A DNA stretch of 64,000 nt from JBGTSJ01 sp041940305 (lineage in GTDB: Bacteria; Planctomycetota; Planctomycetia; Planctomycetales; Planctomycetaceae): positions 143,109 to 207,108 of the forward strand of contig JBGTSJ010000012.1 in assembly GCA_041940305.1 (NCBI GenBank), given 5' to 3'. The position numbers and the translations under genes were made by a program. A model generated the notes under the pieces. The model had not been told where the DNA came from. It saw nothing but the letters and a program-made list of their open reading frames with translations, and did no database searches. Numbering within the stretch: the first letter of the stretch is position 1; the number at the start of each line of letters is the position of its first letter. Positions 41,713 to 50,216 of this stretch are shown here, one piece after another.

Positions 41713-43965
41713 TCACGCGGCGGCGGGTTCGGGGGTGAGGTCGTCGCCGGCGAGGGCTTCGTGGCCTCCCTGGACGAGGCGGCGGGTCATGACGACTTCG
41801 AAGACCAGCATGCCGAGGATCGCCAGCAGCAGCCACCACCATGTCTCGGTGCGCGACGCTTCGGTCAGCGTGGCTTCTTCGAACTCCTCGACCGTTCGGA
41901 CAAAGCGCAGCCGGTCGTCGGCGGTCAGCAGTTGACGCTCCGCTTCGTCCAAGGCTGCGAGGTCGGATTCGGTGCGGTCGAAATTGACAACGAAGAACTG
42001 GACCTGCTGCGGGTCATCATCGGGCACGGCGCGATACACGCCCGGCAGCGGGGCGGCGGGCAACTGCGTCTTGGGTCGCAGTTCGTCGCCGGCAGGGAGC
42101 CCCGGAGTTTCCGTGCCATCCGGTGCGTGGAATGTCCAGCTGTCGTGCGAAACGCCCTCCTCCAGCGGCAGCTGAAGCGGCATGCCGACGGCCACGTTGC
42201 GTCCGGCCGTGCGGCCCGCCAGCAGGAAGACCATCTCGTGGACGAATGGCACGAAGTCGTTCTTCGACGGGAGTGTGCTCCAGTCGGCGTCGAGGGGCGT
42301 CGCCAGCTGCAGCACCATGCCGGCACCGTACTCGCGCGTCACGATGAACGGGTCGCGCGTCGCCAGCCTCGCATTGACGAGCGGCTCGCCGAATGGCATC
42401 TCGGTCGCTTCCCCGTCGGCAGCCTCGTCGGCCGGTGCGTCGGGCGGGGCAGCCGCTTCCAGCTTCCACCAGCGGGCAAACCGCGACTGCATCAGGTCGA
42501 TCCCCGATTCCGGCCGGAATCGCGACAGCCAGGGGAGATCGAGACTTTCCGACGCAATCTGCACGGGGCGGAGCGTGTAGTTCTCCTCCTGATCCGTTGC
42601 GGCGAACGTCATGGGCAAGAGCCCCGATTCCGCCAGACCGTTGTACGCAGCCGCGTCGATCTTGTCTCCCGGCGCAATGACGACTCCCCCGCCGCGGACC
42701 ACGAAATCGGCGAGCGCTCCGCGCTGCGTCTCCGTGAGTTGCGGCACGTTGCACAGTACGACGACTGATTGGTCCTCCAGCGACTCCGGAGTGAACTGCT
42801 GCCAGGGGACCATTTGCGCCGCGACCCAGGGGGACCGGTTCCCCGACGCCGACAGCGCCGCCTTGATGAAGAAGGTCTCGCTGCGGACCGGATCCCGTTG
42901 CGGATCGCCGTCCACGAGCAGTACCGGCACGCCGTTCTCCACGATGACGGCGGCGTCGGCGCGGTTGTCGCCGGGGAGGTTGTCGGGATCGAGGACGACG
43001 CTGATGACATACGATCCGACGGCCGGGAAGCGATGCTCAAATTCGACCGGCACCTTGCCATTGGGAGGCACCGTCAGCGAAACCGTCTTTTCATCCAGCC
43101 GCTGACCGTTGACTTCGAACGAGACGCGCCGCCTGGTCGAGACGCCGCCCGACTGCCGGACCACGGTCCGCACGCGGATGGGAAAGTCCGGCACGGAGAG
43201 CTCGCGCGACAGTTGCAGCGCATCGACGGAGAAATTGGTGCGGTCCTGCGATTCGCCGCGCGTCACATCCACGACGAACACGTCCGGTTTCACCGCCGGC
43301 TGCTCACGCAGGTCTTCAAAGCGGACCCACGCATCGTCGCCGCTCTCCCAGGGGAGCGACTGGCCGTCGGTGAGAATGACGACCTGCCGCGACAGGTTGC
43401 CGGTGCTGCCGAGCAGCTTGACGGCTTCAGCGGCGGCATCCGCCAGATGCGAGGTGCCCGACGGTTCGGGGAGAGCGTCCAGTTGCCGGCGGACGCTGCG
43501 GATATCAGAGGTGGGCGACTGCGTGACGTTGCGGACCTGTTCGCGTGCATCGAGCAGCGTGACGGTGTCGCCGCCGCCGGCCGCTTCCATCAGTTCGTGC
43601 GCCCACTGCACCGCGGCCGCGTGCGGCGTCTCCGCCCGGCCTTCCCAGCCCATGCTGTACGAGCCGTCCATGACCACGACCAGATCGCGGCTGGTGCCGG
43701 ATGAGAAACTGGCAAACAGCCCCCCCTGCGCCCACGGTCGCGCGAGTGCGAACACCAGCAGCGCGAGCATCCCCATCCGCAGCAGCATCAGCAGCAGTTC
43801 CTCGATGCGGATGCGGCGGCGCGTGCGGCGACCCAGTTCGAGGAACTGCATCGCCCCCCACTGGACGATGTCGAACTTCCGCTTGCTGATCAGATGCACG
43901 ACCACCGGCAGCGCCAGCGCGGCCAGACCGAAGAGCATCGCGGCGTTCAGCAGGCCGAAGGACAT
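41713..43965 (-). CDS. BatA/VWA-type membrane protein
   Basis: This 750-residue protein starts at ATG 43965 (MSFGLLNAAMLFGLAALALP), preferred over TTG 43980. It has a BatA N-terminus with two helices (LLLMLLRMGMLALLVFALA second) and the basic loop RRTRRRIRIEE between them. The VWA domain carries MIDAS DGSYSMG and VILTDGQSLP. A CARDB-like region, a GATase-like segment (SVVVLCNVPQLTETQRGAL; GGGVVIAPGDKID) and a C-terminal helix (WWWLLLAILGMLVFEVV) follow. It is the first gene of the minus-strand envelope block; neither a MoxR ATPase nor a DUF58 gene, the usual partners, lies upstream, where a divergent aldo/keto reductase starts at 44222. Confidence 0.88.
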   Translation of the reverse strand: MSFGLLNAAMLFGLAALALPVVVHLISKRKFDIVQWGAMQFLELGRRTRRRIRIEELLLMLLRMGMLALLVFALARPWAQGGLFASFSSGTSRDLVVVMDGSYSMGWEGRAETPHAAAVQWAHELMEAAGGGDTVTLLDAREQVRNVTQSPTSDIRSVRRQLDALPEPSGTSHLADAAAEAVKLLGSTGNLSRQVVILTDGQSLPWESGDDAWVRFEDLREQPAVKPDVFVVDVTRGESQDRTNFSVDALQLSRELSVPDFPIRVRTVVRQSGGVSTRRRVSFEVNGQRLDEKTVSLTVPPNGKVPVEFEHRFPAVGSYVISVVLDPDNLPGDNRADAAVIVENGVPVLLVDGDPQRDPVRSETFFIKAALSASGNRSPWVAAQMVPWQQFTPESLEDQSVVVLCNVPQLTETQRGALADFVVRGGGVVIAPGDKIDAAAYNGLAESGLLPMTFAATDQEENYTLRPVQIASESLDLPWLSRFRPESGIDLMQSRFARWWKLEAAAPPDAPADEAADGEATEMPFGEPLVNARLATRDPFIVTREYGAGMVLQLATPLDADWSTLPSKNDFVPFVHEMVFLLAGRTAGRNVAVGMPLQLPLEEGVSHDSWTFHAPDGTETPGLPAGDELRPKTQLPAAPLPGVYRAVPDDDPQQVQFFVVNFDRTESDLAALDEAERQLLTADDRLRFVRTVEEFEEATLTEASRTETWWWLLLAILGMLVFEVVMTRRLVQGGHEALAGDDLTPEPAAA

Positions 43966-44221
43966 GTGGGTGCGGAGCAATTCGGGGAAGTTCGCGGACG
44001 GCGCTTGTTCGCGGGGTCAGCGTATCACGCCGGCAGGAGAGTTGTCGAAGCCGACGCGGCACCCCGGTCGTCGCGGCCCGCACATGGGTCCACTTGATCG
44101 AACCTGCAGACAGTGAATTCAAGTGGATTCGCTCTCATCAGTCATTCCCCGATAGCTCGTGACCTTGCCGGAGCTAGGATCAGCGCACAGTGACACCTTT
44201 CATTGAGCCCGCGGCAGAGCC

Positions 44222-45244
44222 ATGACCAGTTCCAGCCGACGACAGTTTCTCCAGTCCAGCGCCGCGGCCGGAGCCGCCTTGGCCCTGGGACGCGGTCTGC
44301 TCGCAGCCCAGACCGACGACGGCGCCGGACTGCCGCAGAGGCCGCTCGGCCAGACCGGACAGCAGGTTTCCATTCTCTGTCTGGGGGGGTGGCACATCGG
44401 CCAGGCCGGAAAGGACGATGGTGACGCCGCCGCGGTGAAGCTCATGCATCGCGCGCTCGACGAAGGGCTGACATTCTTCGACAACTGCTGGGACTACCAC
44501 GATGGCTACAGCGAGGAATTGATGGGCAAGGCGATCCATGATCGCCGCGACAAGGTGTTCCTGATGACAAAGAACTGCGAGCGGGACTACGAGGGGTCGA
44601 AAAAGTGCCTCGACGACAGTCTTCGCCGGATGCACACGGACTATCTCGATCTGTGGCAGTTTCACGAGATGGTTTACGACAACGATCCCGACTGGGTCTT
44701 CGACCGGGGCGGAATTCGGGCGGCGATCGAGGCGCAGGAGGCGGGCAAGGTGAAATACGTCGGCTTCACCGGACATAAGGATCCGTCGATTCACTTGAAG
44801 ATGCTTAACAAGCCGCATGCCTGGGACGCGGCGCAAATGCCAATCAACATCTGCGACTACTTCTTCCGCAGCTTCCAGCACAATGTGTTGCCGGTCTGCC
44901 TGCAGAAGGGAACCGGCGTGCTGGGAATGAAGAGCCTCGGCGGGGGCGTGGAAGGCAAGATCCCCGCATCGGGGCTCGTCACTGCGCCCGAGTGCATCCG
45001 CTTCGCTCTCTCCCAGCCGATCGCTTCGCTCGTCATCGGCCTGCGGAACGACAAAGACCTCGACCAGGCGATCGGGGTCGCCCGCGGCTTTCAGCCCCTC
45101 AGTGACACCGAGCAGGAGCAACTGTTGGCCAAGGTAAAGGATGCGGCCGGTGACGGTCGACACGAATTGTTCAAGACCAGCAAGGACTTCGATGGACCGC
45201 ATCACCGCAAGCAGCACGGATTCGCCGTCGACCAGCCGGCGTAG
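44222..45244 (+). CDS. Tat-exported aldo/keto reductase
   Basis: This 340-residue protein has a Tat-type signal (SSSRRQFLQSSAAAGAALAL) and an aldo/keto reductase (AKR) TIM barrel. The catalytic tetrad is complete: Asp87 and Tyr92 (FFDNCWDYHDGY), Lys117 (FLMTKNC) and His148 (LWQFHEM). The NADP-binding end is less canonical: SQPIASLVIGLRNDKDLDQA. Export is predicted from the twin-Arg signal. Downstream on the same strand are two tiny membrane proteins (25-bp and 4-bp gaps), which may form an operon with it. Substrate unknown. Confidence 0.9.
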   Translation: MTSSSRRQFLQSSAAAGAALALGRGLLAAQTDDGAGLPQRPLGQTGQQVSILCLGGWHIGQAGKDDGDAAAVKLMHRALDEGLTFFDNCWDYHDGYSEELMGKAIHDRRDKVFLMTKNCERDYEGSKKCLDDSLRRMHTDYLDLWQFHEMVYDNDPDWVFDRGGIRAAIEAQEAGKVKYVGFTGHKDPSIHLKMLNKPHAWDAAQMPINICDYFFRSFQHNVLPVCLQKGTGVLGMKSLGGGVEGKIPASGLVTAPECIRFALSQPIASLVIGLRNDKDLDQAIGVARGFQPLSDTEQEQLLAKVKDAAGDGRHELFKTSKDFDGPHHRKQHGFAVDQPA

Positions 45245-45268
45245 TGCCCCCCAGGAGTCAACACCGCC

Positions 45269-45484
45269 ATGCCCCGACGACTTCACGCTGTACTGATTGC
45301 GGCCGCACACTGCCTGACTGGTGCAACGGTCTTTTCGCATCCGGGTCACGGCGTCATTCCTCCCGACGAGCCTGCTCACTGGCTGGAGCCGGTGCACCTG
45401 CTGCCCGTGCTCGGAACGGCCGCCGTCACCTGCATCGCCTATCGTTGGCTGAGCAACGGAGGCCAGAACCGTCCGCCACGGTGA
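45269..45484 (+). CDS. Hypothetical small exported/membrane protein
   Basis: The 71-residue protein starts MPRRLHAVLIAAAHCLTGA, a signal-peptide-like segment, then a His/Pro-rich loop (SHPGHGVIPPDEPAHWLEP) and a second hydrophobic segment (VHLLPVLGTAAVTCIAYRWL). The His-rich middle could bind a metal. It lies 25 bp after the aldo/keto reductase and 4 bp before the next small gene. I know no named family. Confidence 0.6.
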   Translation: MPRRLHAVLIAAAHCLTGATVFSHPGHGVIPPDEPAHWLEPVHLLPVLGTAAVTCIAYRWLSNGGQNRPPR

Positions 45485-45488
45485 CATC

Positions 45489-45701
45489 ATGTCGAGCATC
45501 CATGATCATCATCGCTCCACGCCTTCCCAGTTGCGTACGGCGCTCCTCGTCCATGCCGTCGCATACCTGCTGGTGAACCTAGTGCTGCTGGTGGTCGACC
45601 TCTCCACGTCCGGCGGCCTCTGGTTCTTCTGGCCGCTACTTGGCTGGGGTATTGGGCTGGCGTATCACGCCTGGGTTGTGAGTCGGCATACGCGCCACTG
45701 A
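45489..45701 (+). CDS. 2TM-domain small membrane protein
   Basis: The 70-residue protein has a polar, His-containing N-terminus and two membrane helices (LLVHAVAYLLVNLVLLVVDL and WFFWPLLGWGIGLAYHAWVV) separated by STSGGL, the layout of the 2TM domain (pfam13239) often found in signal-transduction or oxidoreductase loci. The 4-bp spacing to the upstream small gene indicates an operon with it. Function unknown. Confidence 0.75.
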   Translation: MSSIHDHHRSTPSQLRTALLVHAVAYLLVNLVLLVVDLSTSGGLWFFWPLLGWGIGLAYHAWVVSRHTRH

Positions 45702-45873
45702 GTCGCCACCTGCAGTGATCCGGCGGCGGCAGGCGACACGATCAGATGCTGCGGACCCGGTGCACGCGTCGCAGTGTTGGACGACTATCGACAACCTCTC
45801 CCGGGGTTGGCATGATAATCGTCTGCTGCAGTGGCCCTCATTCTCTGGCAGCGTTGCAATCGGGGACGACATC

Positions 45874-48069
45874 ATGAAACTGCGCTCGCTTGTCGCCTGT
45901 CTGTTCGTTCTTTCACTATTATTCGGAGCCTCCGGCCCTGGCTCCGCCCGCGCCGCCAGCGAAGACGAGATTGAAGCCGCCCGCCAGAAGGGGATCGAGT
46001 TTCTCAAGTCCCAGCAGGGCGCCGATGGCAGTTGGTTCTTCAACGGGCACTCCGTGGGGATCACCGCTCTGGGAGGGATGGCTCTCATCGAGAACGGCGT
46101 GCCGGTCTCCGACCCGTCCGTCGAACTCGCGCACGGTTTCGTCCGCAAAAACCTCAGCGATTTGAAGAGCACGTACGACCTCGCGCTGGCAATTTTGTTC
46201 CTGTCGCGCGTGGGGGATCGCGATAATCGCACTCCGATCCGCGACATGGCCGCACGCCTGATCGCCGGCCAGAACGTGGAAGGGGGCTGGAGTTATACGT
46301 GTCCGCTGGTCAACGCGATTGTCCTGACCAACTCCGCCCAGATGCCCGAGCCCCCCGAAGGGGCCGGCGATAACAGCTGTACGCAATTTGCCGTGCTCGG
46401 CCTGTGGATCGCCTCACGCTGGGGCGTCGATATTGACGCCTCGATGCGGCGGGTCGGCGATCGCTTTATCGAGACGCAGATGGAGGACGGCGGCTGGGCC
46501 TACAATCACACCGCAGATGATCCTCGATCCGGCAATTCTATGACGTATGCGGGGCTCTTCTGCCTCACGGTCGCCAGGGCCACCGAACTCCGCCAGGAGC
46601 AGGAGCGGGCCCGCACCCAGGCGTCAGGGACCGAACGACTGCAGGACGAGGACACGCTTGAGGAAGACCCCGTCTTCGCCCGCGGACTGGAAAAGGCCGG
46701 CGCCTTCGCGCAGGGCATCAACCAGAACCAGGCCCGCTACTTCCTCTGGTCGGTCGAGCGACTGGGCGTCCTCCTGGAACTCGAAACCATCGGCACGACC
46801 GACTGGTTCGACAAAGGGGCCGATGCGCTCGTCAAATCTCAGCGCGACGACGGCGCATGGGTCAACTCCAACGAGAACTGGGGCAATATCGCCGACACCT
46901 CCTTCGCAGTGCTGTTCCTTAGAAAGGCCAACCTCGGCAGCGACATCTCACGGCTGCTCCGCGGAGAGCCCCCCGAGAAGTTCTCCAACATGTCCAAGCC
47001 CGACAAGCCGCGCTACCTGCGGCTGACCGACGCACTGAAGGAAGCGGACGCCGGAGACCTCATCCGCGTCGACGGCGCCGGTCCCTTCGACATGCCGCAT
47101 ATCGACATCGACAAGGACCTCACCATCGAGGCCGGGCCTGGCTACTCTCCCGTCTTCCGCTACGACATCGGCTACGACGAGTCAGGCCGTCGCTCGCGGC
47201 CGGAGGACGATCCCAATGCCCGCTTCATGCTGCGCGTCAATTCCGGCACACTGACGCTTGAGGGGCTCGAATTGCAGGTCGACCCTCCCGCCCTGCGGAA
47301 CCGCGTCTCGTGGGCCGGAGTCGCCGTCAATGGCGGCAACCTGCGGATGCTCAACTGCTCGGTCGCCGAGGCCAACAAGCAGGGGGCCGTACCGATTCTG
47401 CTCTCCCAGCCGGGAAGCGTCGTCGTCAGGAATTCCACGCTCATCGGCGGCCGCGCCGGCATCGAAGTGCTCACGACCGGCGAGCAGGAGGTCACGCTCG
47501 AAAACAGCGTCGTGTTCAGCAGCAACGGGTTCAACGTCTTCAACGGTCCCGAAGGGGAGTCGCCGCGGTTGACGTTCCGGCTCGATCGCTGCGTCGTCCA
47601 GGCCAAGGACGTCTTCTCGTTCCCGAAGCTGACGAACCCCGTCGACATCACGAGCATCGGCACCGCGTACAAGGCCGATTACATGGGACAGGCCATGGTG
47701 AACGCGCCCAAGCGCCCCGAACACCTCAGCTGGACCGGGCAGGACAACGTCTACGACGCGACGCGCTGGCTCGCCGCCGCTCCGTCCGTCAAAGACGAGA
47801 AGACCTGGAACACCTACTGGGGCGGCACGGATGAGGCCGGCGTCAAGCGCGTCATCCCGTTCCTCGGCAAGCTGCGGCACGAGGCGTTCAGCCACAGCGT
47901 CCGCGGCGAGGACTTCGAGTTCGATCCCGATTCGGCCGCCCACCAGTACCGCCGCAAGACCGGCATCAACCCGCTGGTCGTCGGCCCCGGGAATGGTTAT
48001 CTCCGCTACCGCGAAAGCTTCGAATACCGCACGTGGGAGGGAGAAGAAGAAGCCGTCGCCGCGAATTGA
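45874..48069 (+). CDS. Exported squalene-cyclase-like toroid fused to right-handed beta-helix
   Basis: This 731-residue protein starts at ATG 45874, which places a signal peptide at the N-terminus (LRSLVACLFVLSLLFGA, cleavage before ASEDEIEAA); upstream in-frame codons give no signal. Residues about 30-370 are prenyltransferase/squalene-oxidase repeats: GADGSWFFNGHSVG, EGGWSYTCPLV, DGGWAYNHTADDP and DGAWVNSNENWG. The DxDD motif of squalene-hopene cyclases is not seen, so cyclase activity is unlikely. From about residue 385 it reads as a right-handed beta-helix (LIRVDGAGPFDMPHIDIDKD; RMLNCSVAEANKQ). The fusion suggests a secreted binding or scaffold protein. Function unknown. Confidence 0.85.
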   Translation: MKLRSLVACLFVLSLLFGASGPGSARAASEDEIEAARQKGIEFLKSQQGADGSWFFNGHSVGITALGGMALIENGVPVSDPSVELAHGFVRKNLSDLKSTYDLALAILFLSRVGDRDNRTPIRDMAARLIAGQNVEGGWSYTCPLVNAIVLTNSAQMPEPPEGAGDNSCTQFAVLGLWIASRWGVDIDASMRRVGDRFIETQMEDGGWAYNHTADDPRSGNSMTYAGLFCLTVARATELRQEQERARTQASGTERLQDEDTLEEDPVFARGLEKAGAFAQGINQNQARYFLWSVERLGVLLELETIGTTDWFDKGADALVKSQRDDGAWVNSNENWGNIADTSFAVLFLRKANLGSDISRLLRGEPPEKFSNMSKPDKPRYLRLTDALKEADAGDLIRVDGAGPFDMPHIDIDKDLTIEAGPGYSPVFRYDIGYDESGRRSRPEDDPNARFMLRVNSGTLTLEGLELQVDPPALRNRVSWAGVAVNGGNLRMLNCSVAEANKQGAVPILLSQPGSVVVRNSTLIGGRAGIEVLTTGEQEVTLENSVVFSSNGFNVFNGPEGESPRLTFRLDRCVVQAKDVFSFPKLTNPVDITSIGTAYKADYMGQAMVNAPKRPEHLSWTGQDNVYDATRWLAAAPSVKDEKTWNTYWGGTDEAGVKRVIPFLGKLRHEAFSHSVRGEDFEFDPDSAAHQYRRKTGINPLVVGPGNGYLRYRESFEYRTWEGEEEAVAAN

Positions 48070-48082
48070 GCGGGACGACACG

Positions 48083-48553
48083 ATGGACTCACCCGGCGTC
48101 ACGCTCGTCACTCGTCAGGACTGGTCCGATTGCGAGCAGCAGGTCGCGCGGCACTTCGGCCTCGTGATCTGCCCGCTGATCGAAACGACGAAAAGACTGC
48201 TTGACCAGGAGATTGCAGTCTCTGAATTCAGCGTATCGGACGTCGAAGCGCTGTTTGAGAACGATCGAGATCAGTTGGTGCGATTCGCAATCGCATGGTA
48301 CGCAGACGTGCAGCGGCGAGATTATGGCGAGGAGTGGGATCCCGCTGAGGGGGACCAACAGTCCGGCGTGGACAAGACAAGCGAGGTGCTTGGGCTATCG
48401 CAAGGCTTTCTTCTCGGCTTTGCGATGTTCTTCCTCTACGCCAAAGCGCGACCGTCGGGGCTCGTTCAGTACATCAGACGACGCAGAATCCCGCATGCGA
48501 CGAAGGTCGCACGGGATGTGCGCAGGATCATTAAGTCGGCGACACTCAGCTAG
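48083..48553 (+). CDS. Hypothetical protein, lower G+C
   Basis: The 156-residue protein starts at ATG 48083, 13 bp after the preceding stop; upstream in-frame codons overlap the toroid/beta-helix gene. It has an acidic N-terminal half (VSDVEALFENDRDQLVRF), a short hydrophobic segment (SQGFLLGFAMFFLYAKA) and a basic C-terminus (IRRRRIPHATKVARDVRR). By hand count 48181-48480 is about 56% G+C against about 65% in the gene before it. No family recognised. Could be an acquired or fast-evolving orphan. Confidence 0.65.
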   Translation: MDSPGVTLVTRQDWSDCEQQVARHFGLVICPLIETTKRLLDQEIAVSEFSVSDVEALFENDRDQLVRFAIAWYADVQRRDYGEEWDPAEGDQQSGVDKTSEVLGLSQGFLLGFAMFFLYAKARPSGLVQYIRRRRIPHATKVARDVRRIIKSATLS

Positions 48554-48638
48554 TCGCTGCGCGCCTCGGCCACTGCGTTCTCAAGCTCCGCGCGGGAACG
48601 CATCCGCTCGAAGTTCCGCTTTTTCAGCGCCGGGCCGA

Positions 48639-49346
48639 TTATCCCCCGCCGGAACCCTGCGCCTGCATCGCGAGTTCCTCGCAGGGCTGCACGACGACGA
48701 ATCCCTGCCCCTCAAACTTCATCTGGATCGACTCTCCGCTCCCGCGGCCGATGAATGTCTTGAGAGACACGTCGGTCTTGAACTCCGGCGACAGATTCCC
48801 GGACCAGGCCACCGTCGCTCCCGGATCCGTGAACACCGGGTTTCCCGGTTCCACCATCAGGGTCAGCGGCTCGTAGTGGGATGTGATGGCGATCAGTCCG
48901 TCCCCTTCCAGGCGGACGTTGAACAGGCCCCCGGCGATCATCGCGGTGACCTTGCGCATGACGGTGATGTCCCACTTGATGCCGTCCTGGAACGCGAGCA
49001 GGTCGTTGCCGTTGACGATCAGCGCTTCGCCGCCGAGGTGAATGATGGAGATCTTCTTGCCATCGTCGGCGAGGTAGACGCGTCCGCGGCCTGCCGCCTT
49101 AGTGAGCCTCGCCCCTTCGCCGCTGACCATCTTCTTCAGCAGCTTGCCGACGCCGTGCTCCAGCATCCCTTCGCGCGTGAACTTCACGTCGCCGCGATAG
49201 GCGATCATCGAGCCCATCTTCGTCCACACCTGGCCGTTGAGGTTCACCTCCAGGATGCGGTCGCTCTCCAGTTCGAAGAATCCCTGTCCCCGGTCCTGCT
49301 GGGCCGACTTCTGCACGAATTCACTGATCGAGTATCGCTCGTTCAC
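48639..49346 (-). CDS. AIM24-family protein
   Basis: This 235-residue protein starts at GTG 49346, supported by an AGGAGG site. It matches the AIM24 (TRAP-like beta-roll) family: FELESDRILEVNLNGQVWTK at the start, GEGARLTKAAGRGRVYLAD, and the C-terminal GSGESIQMKFEGQGFVVVQP. The bacterial role is unclear; mitochondrial AIM24 affects inner-membrane organisation. No signal peptide or membrane segment. It lies directly behind an intrinsic terminator that ends the upstream minus-strand gene. Confidence 0.92.
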   Translation of the reverse strand: MNERYSISEFVQKSAQQDRGQGFFELESDRILEVNLNGQVWTKMGSMIAYRGDVKFTREGMLEHGVGKLLKKMVSGEGARLTKAAGRGRVYLADDGKKISIIHLGGEALIVNGNDLLAFQDGIKWDITVMRKVTAMIAGGLFNVRLEGDGLIAITSHYEPLTLMVEPGNPVFTDPGATVAWSGNLSPEFKTDVSLKTFIGRGSGESIQMKFEGQGFVVVQPCEELAMQAQGSGGG

Positions 49347-49352
49347 GGCGCC

Positions 49353-49358
49353 CCTCCT
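49353..49358 (-). promoter_or_regulatory. Shine-Dalgarno AGGAGG fixing the AIM24 GTG start
   Basis: AGGAGG on the minus strand ends 6 nt before GTG 49346, deciding a non-ATG start. Confidence 0.75.
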
Positions 49359-49368
49359 TCGTGAAATG

Positions 49369-49404
49369 AAAACGGCGGCACAGACGATTGAGTCCGTGCC
49401 GCCG
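49369..49404 (-). terminator. Intrinsic terminator for the thioredoxin-like gene
   Basis: On the minus strand a 12-nt arm (49404-49393) pairs with 49384-49373, with one mismatch, as CGGCGGCACGGA/TCTGTGCCGCCG around an 8-nt loop, and the stem is directly followed by TTTTCATTTC. It lies 61 bp past the stop at 49466 and is the clearest Rho-independent terminator I find in the window. Confidence 0.8.
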
Positions 49405-49465
49405 CAGCGTAACGCGAATGCTCCGGAGGTTCACGCGCCCGGGCAATCCGGGAGCTGACCGCCGG

Positions 49466-50011
49466 TCAGTTCAGGATCTTCGAGGTGTTGCTGACGACGC
49501 CGGCGATCGCCTTCTCATTCAGCTCACCCTTCTTGTAGGTGTCGTTCACCTGCACTTTGCCATCGACCCACATCATCACGGTGAAGTCAGCGTCCTTGGC
49601 AATGCGATAGCTGCGCGGGCCGCTCACGTCCTCGAACGTGGTCAGCGGCACATTCTTCAGTCCGTTGGCCTTCGCCAGGTCCTTGAGCTTCTGCTCCTGT
49701 CCGGCCGGGTCGTCGGTCAGGACGACGAGAAACGCAGCCATCTTCTGCTCGGAGTTCTTGCCGACGACCGCATCGATCTCCTTCAGCAGCGTGCCCAACT
49801 CGTCGTTCACCTCACGGGCGAAAACACTGACGACCGGCTGATCGCCGAAGCGGCAGCGGTAGCAGAGCGCCGTGCCCGCGGCTGGGCCGGTCACGTCCTT
49901 GACATAGAAGGGACCGACGTCGTCCCCGACCTGCAGTGTGGCGGTACCATCGGCGGCGACGGCGGCGACGGCCAGCAGCAGCCCGACGGCGGGCGCAAGC
50001 AGTTTCTTCAT
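49466..50011 (-). CDS. Exported thioredoxin-like hypothetical protein
   Basis: This 181-residue protein starts at ATG 50011 with a signal peptide (MKKLLAPAVGLLLAVAAVAA). The mature part looks like a thioredoxin/redoxin fold: VGDDVGPFYVKDVTG, then a CxxC pair in ALCYRCRFGDQPVVSVFAR, and FTVMMWVDGKVQVNDTYKKG near the end. A redox function is plausible, but the CYRC motif sits before a beta-strand rather than a classical WCGPC. An intrinsic terminator follows. GGAG about 10 nt upstream supports the start over an in-frame GTG at 50026. Confidence 0.75.
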   Translation of the reverse strand: MKKLLAPAVGLLLAVAAVAADGTATLQVGDDVGPFYVKDVTGPAAGTALCYRCRFGDQPVVSVFAREVNDELGTLLKEIDAVVGKNSEQKMAAFLVVLTDDPAGQEQKLKDLAKANGLKNVPLTTFEDVSGPRSYRIAKDADFTVMMWVDGKVQVNDTYKKGELNEKAIAGVVSNTSKILN

Positions 50012-50216
50012 CGTTTCATTCTCCACAAGCGACTGTGTGCGGCGGGAGGCGAGGCGCGACGACGCCCTGGGTCAGCACCCCCCGATGCTTTTGAGCGCGG
50101 CGTCCTAAGCGGATGAACGCCGCGAACCTCCGCAGTTCGGAATGTCCGCACGTGTACCGCCTCACGGCCCGAAATGTCAACATCAACTCCCGCCTGCGCG
50201 TTGTCCCCAGACGACC

